From Symbiodinium natans (taxonomy: Eukaryota > Sar > Dinophyceae > Suessiales > Symbiodiniaceae): a stretch of DNA of 64,000 bases. Positions 11,725-24,531 of this stretch are shown here, one piece after another. The position numbers and the translations under genes were made by a program. The stretch's first letter is position 1. The number at the start of each line of letters is the position of its first letter. Below the pieces are notes generated by a model. It saw only the letters and a list, made by a program, of their open reading frames with translations. It had not been told where the DNA came from and did no database searches. Location of the stretch: the NCBI GenBank assembly GCA_905221605.1, contig CAJNDS010002411.1, positions 124,001-188,000 of the forward strand. The letters run 5' to 3'.

Positions 11725-12300
11725 ATTGGTTTTTTTGGGACAGTACAGCGTTTTTGCAGTCCCAGGCCTCGAAAGTGCTGTACTGTCTAAAAAAAAACCA
11801 ATCTTTTTAAGGCAAAAAGTGCAAAAATGCTGTACTGTCCAAAAAAACCAAAAAAAACCAAAGTTTGGAGACCTTGGGCTCCTCCAGGGCCTGGAGGTCT
11901 CCCAACTTTGGTTTTTTTTTGGGACAGTACGGCATTTTTGCATGTTTTGGCTCAAAAAGATTAGTTTTTTTGGGACAGTACAGCATTTTTGCTTGCTTTG
12001 GCTTAAAAAGATTGGTTTTTTTGGGACAGTACAGCGTTTTTGCAGTCCCAGGCCTCGAAAATGCTGTACTGTCCCAAAAAAACCAATCCCTTTAAGGCAA
12101 AAAGTGCAAAAATGCTGTACTGTCCCAAAAAAACTAAAAAAAAAAAAACAAAGGTTGGAGACCTTGGGCTCCTCCAGGGCCTGGAGGTCTCCAAACTTTG
12201 GTTTTTTGGTTTCTTTGGGACAGTACGGCATTTTTGCTTGTTTTGGCTTAAAAAGATTGGTCTTTTTGGGACAGTACAGCGTTTTTGCTCTTTTGGGCCT
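11725..12300. repeat. 286-base tandem duplication made of inverted repeats
   Basis: A unit that begins ATTGGTTTTTTTGGGACAG at 11725 starts again at 12011, a period of 286 bases. Each unit holds the motif GGGACAGTACAGC or its complement repeatedly: ten copies in all, at about 11737, 11776, 11830, 11931, 11973, 12023, 12064, 12116, 12218 and 12268, six forward and four reversed. Each also has a central near-perfect palindrome starting GGAGACCTTGGGCTCC (about 11866-11900 and 12156-12192). Flanks of T7 and A7 pair with each other. Transcripts would fold into long hairpins. Open frames on both strands here are repeat-encoded. A non-autonomous foldback or MITE-like element is possible, but terminal repeats and a target duplication were not established. 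Confidence 0.85.
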
Positions 12301-12382
12301 AAAACATTGGTACAGTGCTCGCTGCTCTCTAAACCCTACCATGGCACCTGAGAGGAAAAAGTGTGGGCATATGGGGGGGGTA

Positions 12383-12383
<1 letters not shown>

Positions 12384-12414
<31 letters not shown>
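12384..12414. repeat. (AT)n microsatellite
   Basis: About 15 AT dinucleotides next to a G homopolymer (12371-12378), closing the repeat-rich block. Confidence 0.95.
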
Positions 12415-12416
<2 letters not shown>

Positions 12417-12429
12417 ACTCATATATATT

Positions 12430-13770
12430 TATTGGTTAGTAATTTAAAGTCGCGCGCAACAACCTTTGGATTCGTTTATGTAATTTAACTTGGGCGTTTA
12501 ATACATTATAACAATATTAAACTACTGAAAGACGAGTGAATCAATGAGTGAATTGTTCGCCCTTTGCCTTTTCCTTTTCGTTCGATGTTGCATGACTACG
12601 AGTGTTTTCTTGCAACTCAACTTAATATGGAACGAAGGAAAGAAGCAAGGAGACGATTCCATGGGAAGGAGAGTTCACCCTTAGAAGCGAGGCCACACAA
12701 ATACGTGGCGAGAATAATCAACATCTAAGGCACGGCAGATGGCTGCAACATGCGTGAAGAGAATCTCTCTCGCTGGCACCACCCAATCTTTGTGGGATTT
12801 CCTGCCGAGCAAAGCCTAGCTGTCGAAGCACTCGAAAGCCCAGCAACGCTCTGAACACCGCCAAACAATGATGACCAGAAGCTTTCCCAAGTTGAGCCCC
12901 CTCAGCCCTCGGTCCTCTTCCAAAACTGCATGATTATCTGCATCAGCTTCCCCACCAAGGATTCACGGCGCATTTCCTCCAAAGCTTTCCGCTCCTCCAA
13001 CGGAGGTTATACGATCAAGGCTTTATTTTAAGCAGAGGGTATTGTTGAACCCGCGCCAGCAGGGCCCCCCTGAACAAAGTCAAGTTTGCCGGGCTATTCA
13101 GCATCCTGATATGAAAACTTGTCTCGATCAGTCCGGCAAAGGGGTGGTCCAGGGAGCCAGCCTGACCTCCGATTGTCATGGGCACTGTTTCGGGCCCTCT
13201 TTTGGATTTCGATGACCCGGCCACTAGCTTAAGCGCCAATTCTTTCGAATCACAAGGCAGGACTCGGAACCCTGGCACTGTTTTGGGACCCTCTTGTGCG
13301 TGCAGGGCCCCTGCCTTTTTGATTTGGAAGCGGCCTGTTTAGGGTTAAAGGCCAAGCTGGTGACAATGGCCTCTTGGGCTCTTGAATTCTCAACTCCAGT
13401 GGGCTTCCGATTTCTGACCTCTTGGGGAGCCTCTTGGGTTCAAGGCCAATCTTAAGGCAAAGGTGGCTTACACGGGCAGAGACCGATGATCCCTTCCAAG
13501 ATGGGTTGGGGGGGGTCCCTAAGCCTTCAACCCCTCAGGCTGTTCTTCTATCCAACCCCTCTGAAACTTGTCAAAAAAATCCCGGGGGCCGTTCAAAGAG
13601 GGCCAGATATCCGCTAGATATCGCAGTCCTTCGCCCCCCGACGTAACACCGATGCAAGCCCACCAGTCTGCGCAAAGTAACCTGACGTGGCACGGTTGCT
13701 GCAGTCACTGCAAACTCTCGTCTCATTTTGTCCCTGACTGTCTACGCCCTCGCCTTGGTCGCTGTTGAAC
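12430..13770. other. no supportable gene
   Basis: An AT-rich shoulder to about 12.7 kb is followed by ordinary sequence. Minus-strand frames at 13015-13278 and a plus-strand frame at 13422-13646 are open but show no domain and no splice logic. Confidence 0.3.
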
Positions 13771-13776
13771 GAACTG

Positions 13777-15353
13777 TCAGAGTCCGAGAAATTCAGTCTG
13801 GCCCCGCGAAAGTCCTGCGATGTGGTCGTAGCCTTGCATCTTCCAGCAGCCAGCTTTCGTGTACCGAATGAGGGGAAGCGGGCAGCGTTTGAAAGAGATG
13901 TGTTCATCTGAGGATCGGGCCCAGGCAGCCGTCCGTTGAAGGAAGTCCTTGACAGCGCCACCCTCAGCATCTGATGCTTCGGAGCCTCGGAGACGCCCAG
14001 AATCCCCTCGGCAGCCACACAGCAGCCCCCTGAGCACCTGCTTCATTCCCATCCTCTGCATTTGCCGCATCTTCATCCGCCTGGCCTGTCACTGTGCTTG
14101 CAGTGCTGCGAAACATGGAAACCGTGGAAAGATGTGGATGCAAAAGAATGCGAATCTGAAAAAGTAAGAAACATTGCAAAACATCGACCTGAGCTTTCCG
14201 CTCCAGTCAGACCTGAGCGTAGCTGCACGCGACGAGGTTCCAAAGAACTCCTTTGACTCTTGATAGACAGGACACTCGCAAGTGGCTCCACCGTGGGCTC
14301 CACCTCCTCCGTCCCATGGTCGCCCATGGCAGGCTCATCTGTACATATCTGTACAACAGCTCGACATGCCTAGCCAACTTAAAAGCTCTAAACAGCGGCG
14401 AGCAAAACTACGATTCTAGCAGGCTATGCTGCGCCATCTTTCTTCATGGTTTTCGAAAACTCCATGTCTTGGTTCGCCGCACATCCATCTACAAAAGCGA
14501 ACAAGCTGTAAGCTTTGACACGCAGCATGGACACATCAGGTCTGCTGATGTCTGCTGAACCGCAAACGCAAGAAGTAACGCCAAGAAGGATGTACTTGCT
14601 GTCGACCTTGTCGCGCCTCCTGGTAAGTACTCGTGAGCTGCTCCATCATTTCCTGATAAACGATCAGGGCGCGTCTGGTCCCCTGCTAGAGTGGGTCTCT
14701 GAACCCACCCTGTGGTAGGGCTGTGGGGTTTGGAAGGTCAGGGTCTCAGGGTTTGGACTTATTGGCTTAGGGTTTTCTTGAAAACTTACGGTTTCGGCGT
14801 CGGGTTTGAGTTTAAGTTTGGTTTTTCGGGCTTAAGGCCTAGGGTCTGGGGGACAGCGAACGTGAAACCATGATCACACATGGCGGCTACGAAAACAGAT
14901 GAGGTGCGGTTAAGGAGCATGTAGCTGCTTCTCTCGCTGCATGTAGCCCTGAGACAGGAAGTGCCCGAATGTACAGATCAAGCAGAAGCATCAGAGCCCA
15001 AACGGACAGATCAACAAGAAGTGTCAATCTCCGGCCCCAGTATCATTCTCGAGAAATTCCCACATTTGTCTGAGGCCCGAGTCACGAGATAAATTGCTCA
15101 GCCGAAGAACGGTGCGAACATGCACCGAAGCACTCGAAACCAAGGTCTCTTATCTCGTCATTCGTCCAGGAGTCTGAGAGTTTCGAGGTGTCTTCAATAA
15201 CCCCGAACAAGACCTTTGAGACGAGGTTTCGCAGCGTTCCACCTCATGAAGAGAAGGCGTGCTAGTCCTATTCGCTGAATTCTGTTTACAATCGCCCTTT
15301 GCTCCTGCATCAGCTCGGCTACTCGCTGAAGCTCGTTTCGTAGTGCAATGACC
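13777..15353 (-). CDS. coiled-coil protein, 3' exons
   Basis: The clearest exon is about 15353-15199: after a GATGCAAG acceptor it encodes a heptad-rich helix (LRNELQRVAELMQEQRAIV), then NRIQRIGLARLLFMRWNAAK, and ends before GTCTTG. A second coil-like exon near 14672-14600 reads IVYQEMMEQLTSTYQEARQ. Later pieces near 14300-14190 (VEPLASVLSIKSQRSSLEPR), near 14100-14030 (an acidic ADEDAANAEDGNE-type stretch) and 13960-13777 (VKDFLQRTAAWARSSDEHIS to a stop at 13777) look like the C-terminus. Coiled-coil cytoskeletal or centrosomal proteins with LLFxRWxxAK segments are common in dinoflagellates, but no family is assigned. It may continue 5' into the exon group above 15.8 kb. Confidence 0.45.
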
Positions 15354-15789
15354 TTGCATCAGGCAGTTTGCGCTGGGCTAACACACAAGATCATGACTGC
15401 TGAGATCACATGATCCGTCGAACGCTCATACAGGCATGGCCATCAAGCAGAACAAGCCTCCTGATACATGGCGGTGACCTCGCGCGTGTGCTCCTATCCG
15501 GAAGCTGGACTCTGACAGGAGCTGATGCCTTGTTGAGTTGGGGAAGCAGCTCCACTACTGTTGCTCAAGATGCGTGTGTCTTCACTGGATCCTGCGTGAG
15601 CTGCGCCACGAGCCTAAGGCTGCTCACATGAGAATTTGACAACAACAAGGCCAAGAAAGCGAATTAAATCGAGACTAGCAAGGACGCACAGACTTGGGCA
15701 GCCCACTCGTTCGCCAGATTCGAAGCAACTTCGCGGAAAGTGCTGCCGGCCTCGACTTCGGCACTCTCAGAAGAATCGATAAGCCCGAT

Positions 15790-18700
15790 CAGGGGCGCCC
15801 ACTGTGGAGCCGGCTGCATAATTCATTTGGGCCGTAGCCCCCTGTGACCCTTAGCTGAACCCGACTCACCGGCAAGGAGTGGCGCACAAAATTTGCCAAA
15901 GTGATGCCAAGAAAGTGCACACCAAGCAGCGCGCGGCCATCGAGCCTACGCCTCTGCAATCCCGCTATCCCTGAGGTCGAAGACGACAAATTGAATACTT
16001 TGGGCAGGGACTGAAACGCGGGCGGGCGCATCGAGAGCCGCTTCAGCAACTTCAGCAGTTTTGGCAAAGAACTGTTGGCAGCTTAGCAGCAGAGCTTGCG
16101 ATTGGCACGCACGGCAGCCTTTTAAATCGAGTGGCTCAGTGGGAACTCACGTTGCCCCGAGCTCGGGTGAAACACCTACGACCTACGAATGCTCGAAAAG
16201 CGCTTCGGCCAGTTGGACTGGAAGCTACTCGTCAGTCATCAAACTTCTTCTCTGCCAAATTTGGACACCCGCAAATGCAGCGAGAGCTGACGCAGGTCAA
16301 CCTGGGCGAAGGAACCCTGCAAAGGAGCCTCAAAGGCTCGGAGGCTGCGCCAAGCACCAAAAGGTCTGTCGTTGAACTGTTGAACCCGTTCCGTAAGGGC
16401 CCACAGCTTGCCCAGCACAACATGCGGAATGCTTACATTGCAGCCGAACTGGAGGGGGCTTGCCGGGCATGCCTCGTCCAGCGGCCCATTGTGACCACAG
16501 TCGACGTGCATGACGTACCCTGCGACAGACCTGGCAATGCACATCTCGAGTCTGTGCCGAAGATCGGCCACATTCTCCGAAATACAGCCTGGCCTGTCGA
16601 TGACAGGGCGTGGTTCGCCTTGCACCTGGATAACTCAGCAGTATTTACTCTGCATATAGACCGCAGACACATGCAGATCATGCAAGCACCATGACGCACC
16701 AAATCGGCATCAGCAATCAATGCCGGATGCACAGGGTTCTCGCTGATCTCCGCCAAGTCAACACTCCTTAGTTCCGTGTTCAGTCATAGTTCCGTGTTCA
16801 GTCACCGCACAGCCCTTAGAGTGTGCGAAAGCGCGATCGCAAGTTCTCCTTCTCACATCGGATTGCGCAGCTTGCTTGTAGAATTTGCATTCGCTTGCCC
16901 TTGTCTGTCAGCACCCTCAACAAATTGCCGGTTGAACGGGCCGGTTGAGCACGACAATGAGCCCACGAATTACGACACTTTCGGGGGACCAGGTCCCGGG
17001 CTTGAAGAATGCCGCGAGGGTGGACACAAAGCTGCCGATTTCATCCAGGTTCAGAATGATTGTGCGCACCAGTCGATCCAAGTGTTCCTGCTGCCCATCG
17101 TTACCTTAGCACACAATCCGTCACAGACCCGTGCGTAAATCTGCATGTGCAGCTCCGCTTGCGACACTCTGGAGAAGTGTCGACAACCAATTTACGCCCC
17201 TTTCACTCTGCTTTTGGTAATCTATGCTACCCCAACCTGACTATCCCGGCTGCCGCAAGAAAGTGGCAGTTAGGGTAGGGGCAGTATGGGAAGCAGATGC
17301 AGGTGCATGAAGCCTTGAAGAAACGGCGTGATACATCTTGAACACGAACTGCCCCGCTGAACTTTCAGCCAAAACACCCTGGATGCACAGGTTGCCAAGT
17401 GCCCCTTGCAAAACACTTTGTCGCCGCCGGAATTCACGCCAAACCACCTAGGAGCAAAACACAGCTGGAGAGAGAGACAATGATCAATGTTTGCATAGAT
17501 CATCGTGCCCATCTTGGCGGCGAGCGGTCACTCTTGCGCGTGCAAGATGTCTGTGGAATTGGGCGAGGTTCTCCTGACAGTCTACATAGTCACGTGCATT
17601 ACATGACTGAACCGAAATAGTGCCTGCACGGCTAAAGCTTGACCCGGACATGCTTGAATGCCCCTTGTAGCAGTGATCTGGCTTTGTCCAGAGCTACCCA
17701 GAGCTACCCAGACGGTCCGGGTGGAGGGTGCTCATCATCTCAGCCAGACGGCTCTGACCTGCGTGCCAGGTGCCGGGTCCACGTCAGCTCTGGTCGCCGA
17801 TAACGTGGGGCTGTGTACCGGTGCTCAGTGCATGGCCTAGCTGTCGAGCACTCACCTCATCCTGCGAGGTAGATGAACAATGGTGACCATTGGACATCTC
17901 TTGAATCTTGAATACATTGGGTACTCTTGACCATTCTTGACTGGTATGGACGTGATATCTCAGCGCCTTCGACAGGAAGCTATCAATTTCAATCAGGCCG
18001 GAAGGGATCTCCTGGCGAGAGGGCAGGACACAAGCACGATCTTGTGGCGAAGCGCTTGGAATCATCACATTCTGAGACATCCGGAGTTCCTCTACAAACA
18101 GAGTGACCGGGAGCGACCGCTGCAAGGACGAGGAGCAGAACATGAAGAGCACACATGAGCACACCATACAAAGAGCTTCAGTTCATTCTCATGGCCACCG
18201 TCCTGGCCCAGTGACAAGAAGGCAAAGTCACATCCCTCTGCTCGCGGATTCCCCGTTGCACCCCACACCTGCACGGCACGCCAGAACAGAGCCGCCACAC
18301 TGTCCGACAAGAAGCAAAGCTTTTTGGACCTGCATGTTGGCCAGCAGGCATCGAAGTGCATGGCCTTGGCGTGTCACACAGTGGAATCTGTTGAGAACGC
18401 GATGCTTGGGAAGGGAACTAGGCCGAGGTCGTGGCAAAGGTTGCCTCGGGTTTCGAGCACCTCACCCAGGGTCTGGCCTCCTCCCTCGATGCCCTCACAC
18501 ACCACCTCCAGCAAGTGGTGGAGCCTCAGACTCTCTCAACCAGCAAGTTCTAAACACAATATCGTAACACGTCGAATTCTAAACACAATATCGTAACACG
18601 TCGAATTGAGAGCGACAAATTCCTGAAGCCCTTCCACGTCTTGCTGCCGCTCTGCTGATCTTCGAACGGTGCCAGCGCCGAGCGTACTAGCTCCACATTG

Positions 18701-20590
18701 TCCTCTCTGCAGACCGAGAGTGCGCAATTCTTTTTGATCCTGCGAGACTTTTGGCACTTTTGGCACTCCGGCACTCCTCCAGCCAGGCAGTTCCAGCGCG
18801 CTCGAAGGCAGGTCCTTGGACACACATGACTCGCTATGTAACAACTTGTACTGTTGTATGTGCTTCAATGATTATTTCTCAGGTGCGGCACCACCCGCAT
18901 TCCCACAAGCTCCGCTGCCTCGGAGTGCAAAAACGGAGAGTGGCACAGTGGCACATAGTGGCACAGAGCGGGGACGGAGTGGGGAACGAAGCGGTCAGCG
19001 GGGAGTGGCCCGAAGTGCGCCACATGTGTAGCTTCGAGGCTCATGCTGGCAAGTTCCGCTCGGGCAATGAGGCTGCCACGGGCGACAGACTGTGCATCAG
19101 CATTCTCAGCCTGGGAATCCACATGTCCATCATCTGTTGAATAAGACTCCCTTCCAGCCCTCGCATGCAGCTGCAAGTAAGGCGGCAACCTTTACGCGAA
19201 CCTTCAAATCAGCTTGAGCTAACATGCGTTCCCCCCTCAGCACGACCTGGACTCCGCCCATAAGAAACTTGCCCAGCTTGCAGTGGCACTGCCCTGTACT
19301 CAAACTGTCGCGCGCACCGAATCCTGGACGACGACTTGACGAGCTGGCCTGTGCAGCTGATACGCTGTAACACGCACACAACCCCTTTGAAAGGGGTCAC
19401 CTGATCCAGCAAGCAGCTCACAATACACAGAAGCACTCACCGAGCTCTGCACCGCCCGGAAAACCTGTCTGAAAGGTCCTCCCAATCAGCAACTGAAAGT
19501 ACGGTTTTGTGCGGGCCACAACATCTGCACACCTCTTCACCCTCGCACAGGGCAAAAAGGTCATCGAAGAAGCACCAAGCCTGACAGAGATCTGGATTCG
19601 TCTTGCCGGTTCCGCAGCGCAGCCTGCACCTCAGCGAAGCTGTTCAGCGTGGCGTCATCCAGGTTCAGGCGCTCCTCTTGATGCGACCACGAAAAGTGAT
19701 GCGCAAACACCCCTTTTCGGTCGGACATGTCTTGCTTGCGATGCAAGCGATCGGTGCGCATGGCCGGTCAACGCGCTCGCAGAGTACAGGGCGTACTGTG
19801 GGACAGGTTGATCCAGACGAGCTTGGGAAGTGGCATCCACATCCCACATCCCACCGATCCCCCATACCCACCCCATACACGGAAACAGCTGCGCGCGTCG
19901 TTCAAAACAAAAATGACGGCGCTCAGCGCAGCACAGCGGAGGCCAAAAGGCGTCCCAAAAACCGAGCATCAACAGCAAAGCCCATAGCAAGAGAGCGCTC
20001 CCACCTACAAGCCCTAAAAAGCCGTAAACTTTCTCCTAAAATGCCCCCTAAAATCTCAGAAGAACTCGAGGCCTCAGAAAGCAGCTCAGGAGATCTGCAA
20101 TGCTCCTGATGTGACACACGATCCAGGACCTGCAAAGCCACCTTGGCGCATGTGTGAGGCCCGGTCACTTCACATGTTGGCCTAAAACCAAAAAAATGCG
20201 TTTATTTGGGTCCTTTAGGCTATACTGTAGGTGTTTCAACTTGGCGGGTTCACCTCTGAGTCGGAGAACGAAAACGCTCCAACCCAATTGTCAACCAGGT
20301 TGACAGTCGCGTTGGTGCGGCGTGGAGCTGAATGTCTCGAGAAGTTTCTTAGAGGCTTTAGACAAAACTGCAGCCAAACATAACATAAGGGCGTGCTAGT
20401 TCCGCTACTTGATTGAAGCTTCCTCGACAGCACAGCGGCACAAATGGCACCCAGCTGGGCATACAGCATGCATCACTCACTCTTAAGGGATGTACAGCTG
20501 TTCGCAGTGAAGCAAGCTCCAAAATCATTGTGTCCTGCAGGCCATCATTGACTTTCTGTGTCCCTACTCTTGATAAATGAGCGTGCAAGA
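15790..20590 (-). CDS. large multi-exon gene, unrecognised
   Basis: A dense run of protein-like minus-strand exons separated by short gaps. In order of transcription, examples are: VNDGLQDTMILELASLRTAV (about 20.55), RRTNATVNLVDNWVGAFSFS (20.3), ALQVLDRVSHQEHCRSPELL (20.15-19.95), LDDATLNSFAEVQAALRNRQ (19.65), VQSSVSASVYCELLAGSGDP (19.45), KLGKFLMGGVQVVLRGERML (19.3), KKLCFLSDSVAALFWRAVQV (18.33), IPSGLIEIDSFLSKALRYHV (18.0), LQGALGNLCIQGVLAESSAG (17.4), LVRTIILNLDEIGSFVSTLA (about 17.08-16.93) and PGCISENVADLRHRLEMCIA (16.6). Together they would give a protein of well over 1000 residues. No signature motif was found; a large scaffold or lipid-transfer protein is conceivable but unsupported. 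It could be more than one gene. Confidence 0.45.
16768..16805. repeat. 18-base direct duplication
   Basis: Two adjacent copies of TAGTTCCGTGTTCAGTCA, inside the presumed intron before the exon at 16.75 kb. Confidence 0.8.
18548..18605. repeat. 29-base perfect tandem duplication
   Basis: A 29-base unit beginning TTCTAAACACAATATCG occurs twice in perfect tandem, in what should be an intron of the large minus-strand gene. A recent slippage or double-strand-break repair event is likely. Confidence 0.9.
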
Positions 20591-21279
20591 TTGGAGCAAG
20601 ACGTGGTCCCGAGGGTCGCAGATCAGCACTTTATGACACCGAACCTGGCTTGTCTTGCAAATATAAGGCACCAGTCATGAACTCGGCGACAACCAAGAAC
20701 AAACTTCAAGACCAGCTAGTGCATGCAGAAGCCTCCACAAAATTCTCTGTGTTGTCGGCAACCATAGACCTGGCGATTGAGCAGTCTCGTAGGAGCTCGC
20801 AAAACCAAAGACAAACCAAAGAGGTGATGCAGCGAAGCTCAGCATCCCAGTGTGTCCCAGCTTCACGTAGCGCGCTGGCCGGTGCCTTTTGCCCCTTTGC
20901 TTCAGTCAGATGTTTCCATCGACCGCTTACCCATCTGTTTTGTGTATGAGGGCTGCGTTGGCTTGTGTCGGCCTCGCTGGCCGCAGCGCGCAATAAGTCT
21001 CCTACAAAGCGCGGCAGTACCAACAGTGAAAAGATCATGTAAAACTATTTGAGCGGAGGCTTTGACTCTCGCTGAACTTAAACTATTTCATGGTACGGAA
21101 CGACCCGAAGGCCATTTTGCCCTCGGTGCACATTAGCTATCCTCCGCAGAGGCATGCTGGATGTATCGGAAAGCCACCGAAACCTGGAATGGTTGTACCT
21201 CCGGCCTCAAATGACAAAGATGAACAGAATACGAGATACTTCTTCCAGCTTGTCAGCTCTTTCTGTAAGGTCAAGCCCC

Positions 21280-22380
21280 CTATAGCTTGCCAAAAAGTAA
21301 CTCCCCAAAGTCATTGGCATGTCTACCCACAGCCGCATGCCAGCGCAATCTGCACAAATCGAACATGCGTGGTTTTGTCCCATAATACCACCGGCTTCCT
21401 GGCATCTTCCTGACAGCAGCTGCTGGTTTCTTAGTGGCTTTCCGCACTTGCGCTCTCTCTTGCCCCATCAGAATCACGGAAAATCTGGGTGCCGCGTTCA
21501 GGCACCTACGAGAATCTTGATGCAAAACGATGCAAACCGCCGACAGCAGAAGCATGAAAAAGCATGACACATGGCACGACAGCGGCGCCTCTGACTCTGA
21601 CTGGGCAGGCCTTTCGGGCGCACCAGGCGCCTGCGCAGGAGGCTGAAGTCGGAAGCTCCCTCCGCCAGCAGTTTCCCCCAAGAAGACATGCAATGAACTG
21701 GGTCCTTTGGACGGGATTCGGCCCGCAGCTTGACCTGTCCAACGGCCAGGGAACCGAAAGGCCCAAATCTTCACCGAAGCAGTGCTGCCTTCTCGCGCTG
21801 CGATTGCCAGGGCCAGCCCGCCACCTCGCTGGGCATTCCACGATCCTTCGACAAAACGACATGTAGACCACATCTGACATGCACCACCAAATGCATGAAA
21901 ATGTAATGCAGCATGATGCAGTTGTCATGTTGCGCACCTCTGGCCCACACAAGGAAGGGGTCAGAGCCCGCCCTGCTGCACGATTGACACAACAGAACCG
22001 TTTCCAGAATCCCACATTGCGGGACTGCACGGGAATGCATTGCGGAACGAACCTCGCCATGCATCGAGCAAAAGCCGCGTGGTGCCCTGCGGCCCCTGTG
22101 GCCAAGGGACTCGAAGCCTCAGATAGAACGTGGCAGCCCGCTTGCACAGCAGTAAACAACGAAACGATCACAAGCCCATCTCGACCACGCGCTGAAGCCC
22201 CAGTGGTGCCACAGGACATGGCATGGTCCGATGACCGCTCAGCACTTGAGCCTGTCCCAAATTGTGGCTGGCACATTGGGCAGCAAGCAGCACACCACGC
22301 ACATCGCCTGCACTGCGAGCCACCGAGCCGCGACTGCCGGATTTCGGCAAAACACGGCCTTGCGCCAAAGCTGTGGACAT
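21280..22380 (-). CDS. possible exons, unrecognised
   Basis: A minus-strand stretch at about 21480-21350 reads RAQVRKATKKPAAAVRKMPG then SRWYYGTKPRMFDL, and another at about 22350-22190 reads SVARSAGDVRGVLLAAQCAS. Both look like protein. The intervening 256-codon frame is Cys/Trp-rich and less convincing. They could be 5' exons of the gene at 15.8-20.6 kb or a separate gene. Confidence 0.25.
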
Positions 22381-22544
22381 GGATGCCGAATGTGTGTAAC
22401 GTTTTTGTGAATCTGGTTGTTATGTGCCGTAATCAGTTTTAAACTTGTAAATATGTGGCTTTAGGGTGAGAGCATGTCGGGACATGTATTCTACTCTTGA
22501 GAGTATTGGCTGCTGGCTCGGTCGTGACGGATGGCTTTCACGAC

Positions 22545-22752
22545 ATAAACCACGACAACGATAACGACAACGACAACGACAACAACGACAGCGACAACGA
22601 CCTCGACCACGACAAGGACGTGCACACAACAGCTACAGCAACAGCACCGACAGCAACAGCAACAACAGCAACAACAGCAGCGCCGCACGCAGCAACAACA
22701 GCAACAACACGAACAGAAGCAAGAACAGCAACAGCAGCAAGGACGAGAGAAG
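22545..22752. repeat. CAACGA / CAGCAA trinucleotide-type repeat
   Basis: A degenerate stretch of AAC-GAC units passes into CAGCAA-type units. The Asp-Asn and Thr-Ala frames on the plus strand and the Val/Cys frames on the minus strand are repeat products. Confidence 0.9.
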
Positions 22753-23264
22753 ACAGCAGCACGGACATAGAGCTCAGTTGGTTGAAAAAATCAAGAACGG
22801 AACATTAGCTAATGCTGGACGCAACTTGGTTGCCCTGTTTTGATTAGTTTTCCCAAGGCCTGCCCGCTGTTGCTCAGAGCCGCTCCACGACAAAGCCGAC
22901 TTGATGACTTCTTTGTACGTAATCCTGTCACAACATGGTGCACACTGCGGAGTCAGTGCGGTCCTGCTGTCAAAAGAACTACGAGCCGGCGTGTTTGTTA
23001 CCCCCGGGTCTGAAGTTACCCCAGACCCCTAGCACAGAAGTTACCCCACTTGCGCCGAAGTTGTCCCCGAGGCGGTTCCCTGAGGGCACAGTGGCGTTCA
23101 AGAGCCACGTTTCCAAAAACAGTTTCGGACTTCACACCACCGTACCTTCGAGATTGCTTCTTCCCAGCACCCTCAACACAAGGCAAATACATCTTCAACT
23201 GTTGGCCCCCACGCAGGGCCCGGGCTCTTTTTCTTTAAGAACACAGCTAGATTACTACTGTATG

Positions 23265-24020
23265 ACTCCCCCTAGTAGTGCCCAAACCTGACCCTATTAC
23301 TGCCCAAACCTGATCCTGAACCCTATTACTCCCCAAACCTCATCCTGAAGCCTAAACCCACAAGAGCTGGCAGCAGCTGGCTGCGCACAACTTTCTAGGT
23401 TTCCTGTCCGTGTTAACCTCAAACAACATCCGAACCGCTTTCTTGAATTTGGTTGGCTTGAGAACGTCCACTTTGCACCAGGGTCACTTTCAAAGTCGCT
23501 CTAAGTCATGATGCTGGGGGGTTCAGGTTTTTGCGTTCTAAGTAAATAGGCTTGTTCAGACGCTGCATGTGGTTGCAATTTGGGCATTCTCGAAAGGCTT
23601 GCGGGTTGTAAAATGGGCGTTCTGGTTGTAAAATGGGGAACACACCCCTGCCCCCCCCACCCCCCCTCCTACGGTCCATGCCCCCCCAAACCCAAAGCCC
23701 CAAAATCCTAAACCCTGAGACCCTAAACGTCAAGAAACCGTAAATCCCAAAGCCCTAAAACCCTAAACCCTAAAGCCCTAGAACCCTAAACCTTAAACCC
23801 CCTAAACCCAGAAGGTATAAACCTACGCCCTCACCCTACATAAGCCCTAAAACCCTACAACCCAAAACCTCAAACCCAAAACCTCAAACCCTGAACCCTA
23901 AACCCAAAAACCCTAGAACCCTAAAACCCTAAAAGGCCTAAAAAGCCTAACACCTCAAGGGTAAATCCTAACAACCCTTAAGCCCCACAACCCTAAACCC
24001 TACAACCAACCCACACCCAA
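23265..24020. repeat. degenerate CCCTAAA (telomere-like) interstitial repeat
   Basis: From about 23690 to 24020 the plus strand is largely built from CCCTAAA, CCCTAAAACC and CCTCAAACC variants, the complement of TTTAGGG, the plant/alveolate-type telomere repeat. A weaker prelude of CCCAAACCTGA-type units lies at 23265-23360. The high divergence says it is old interstitial sequence, not a chromosome end. Confidence 0.85.
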
Positions 24021-24531
24021 AAACGATAGGAGGTAGTGCATGCGTGAGTCGGAGATTTTTGCACCCTCTCCCCGTCACCAGGAAAGCTTGTAAAGTTGAA
24101 AAGAAACTGTCATGGTTGGTCAAGTACATACGCACACTTACTTTCTCCGAAAGCAAGGATTGCATTCTACTCTCCCAGCGAAAACAGGTTGATTGAGAGG
24201 ATATGAAGTACTGCCTAGTGCGTTTAACAAAATCCTTATCATGAATGACGACATGACCCACATTGGAAACGTTGGGAAGCTGTTGGGAAGCAATGAGAAC
24301 AGCAAGATGTCTGCGTTCAAGTAGCCTGCTGGGAGGCTTTTGGAGACCGGAAACTAAAAGATACCTGCTCACAGTGTTCTCGTTTCAGTATTCTCGTTTC
24401 CCAGTGACTTCCATAAAACGGATCTGTTCTTGTCCCGTCTCTTCCTCCGAATATTCAGAAGCCTCACTGTCATCACCGGAGGTGTATAGGTTGTCAGAAC
24501 CTCCAAATCCCCAAAGCCACTTTTGGACCCC

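Noticed and set aside
11941-11966. TTTTGGCTCAA, resembling the spliced leader
   Set aside because: It is part of the repeated arm of the inverted-repeat unit, present also as TTTTGGCTTAA, and lacks the rest of the leader.
11632-12439. Overlapping long frames on both strands (236 and 243 codons)
   Set aside because: Both are produced by the inverted-repeat unit, and the same peptide words recur on the two strands.
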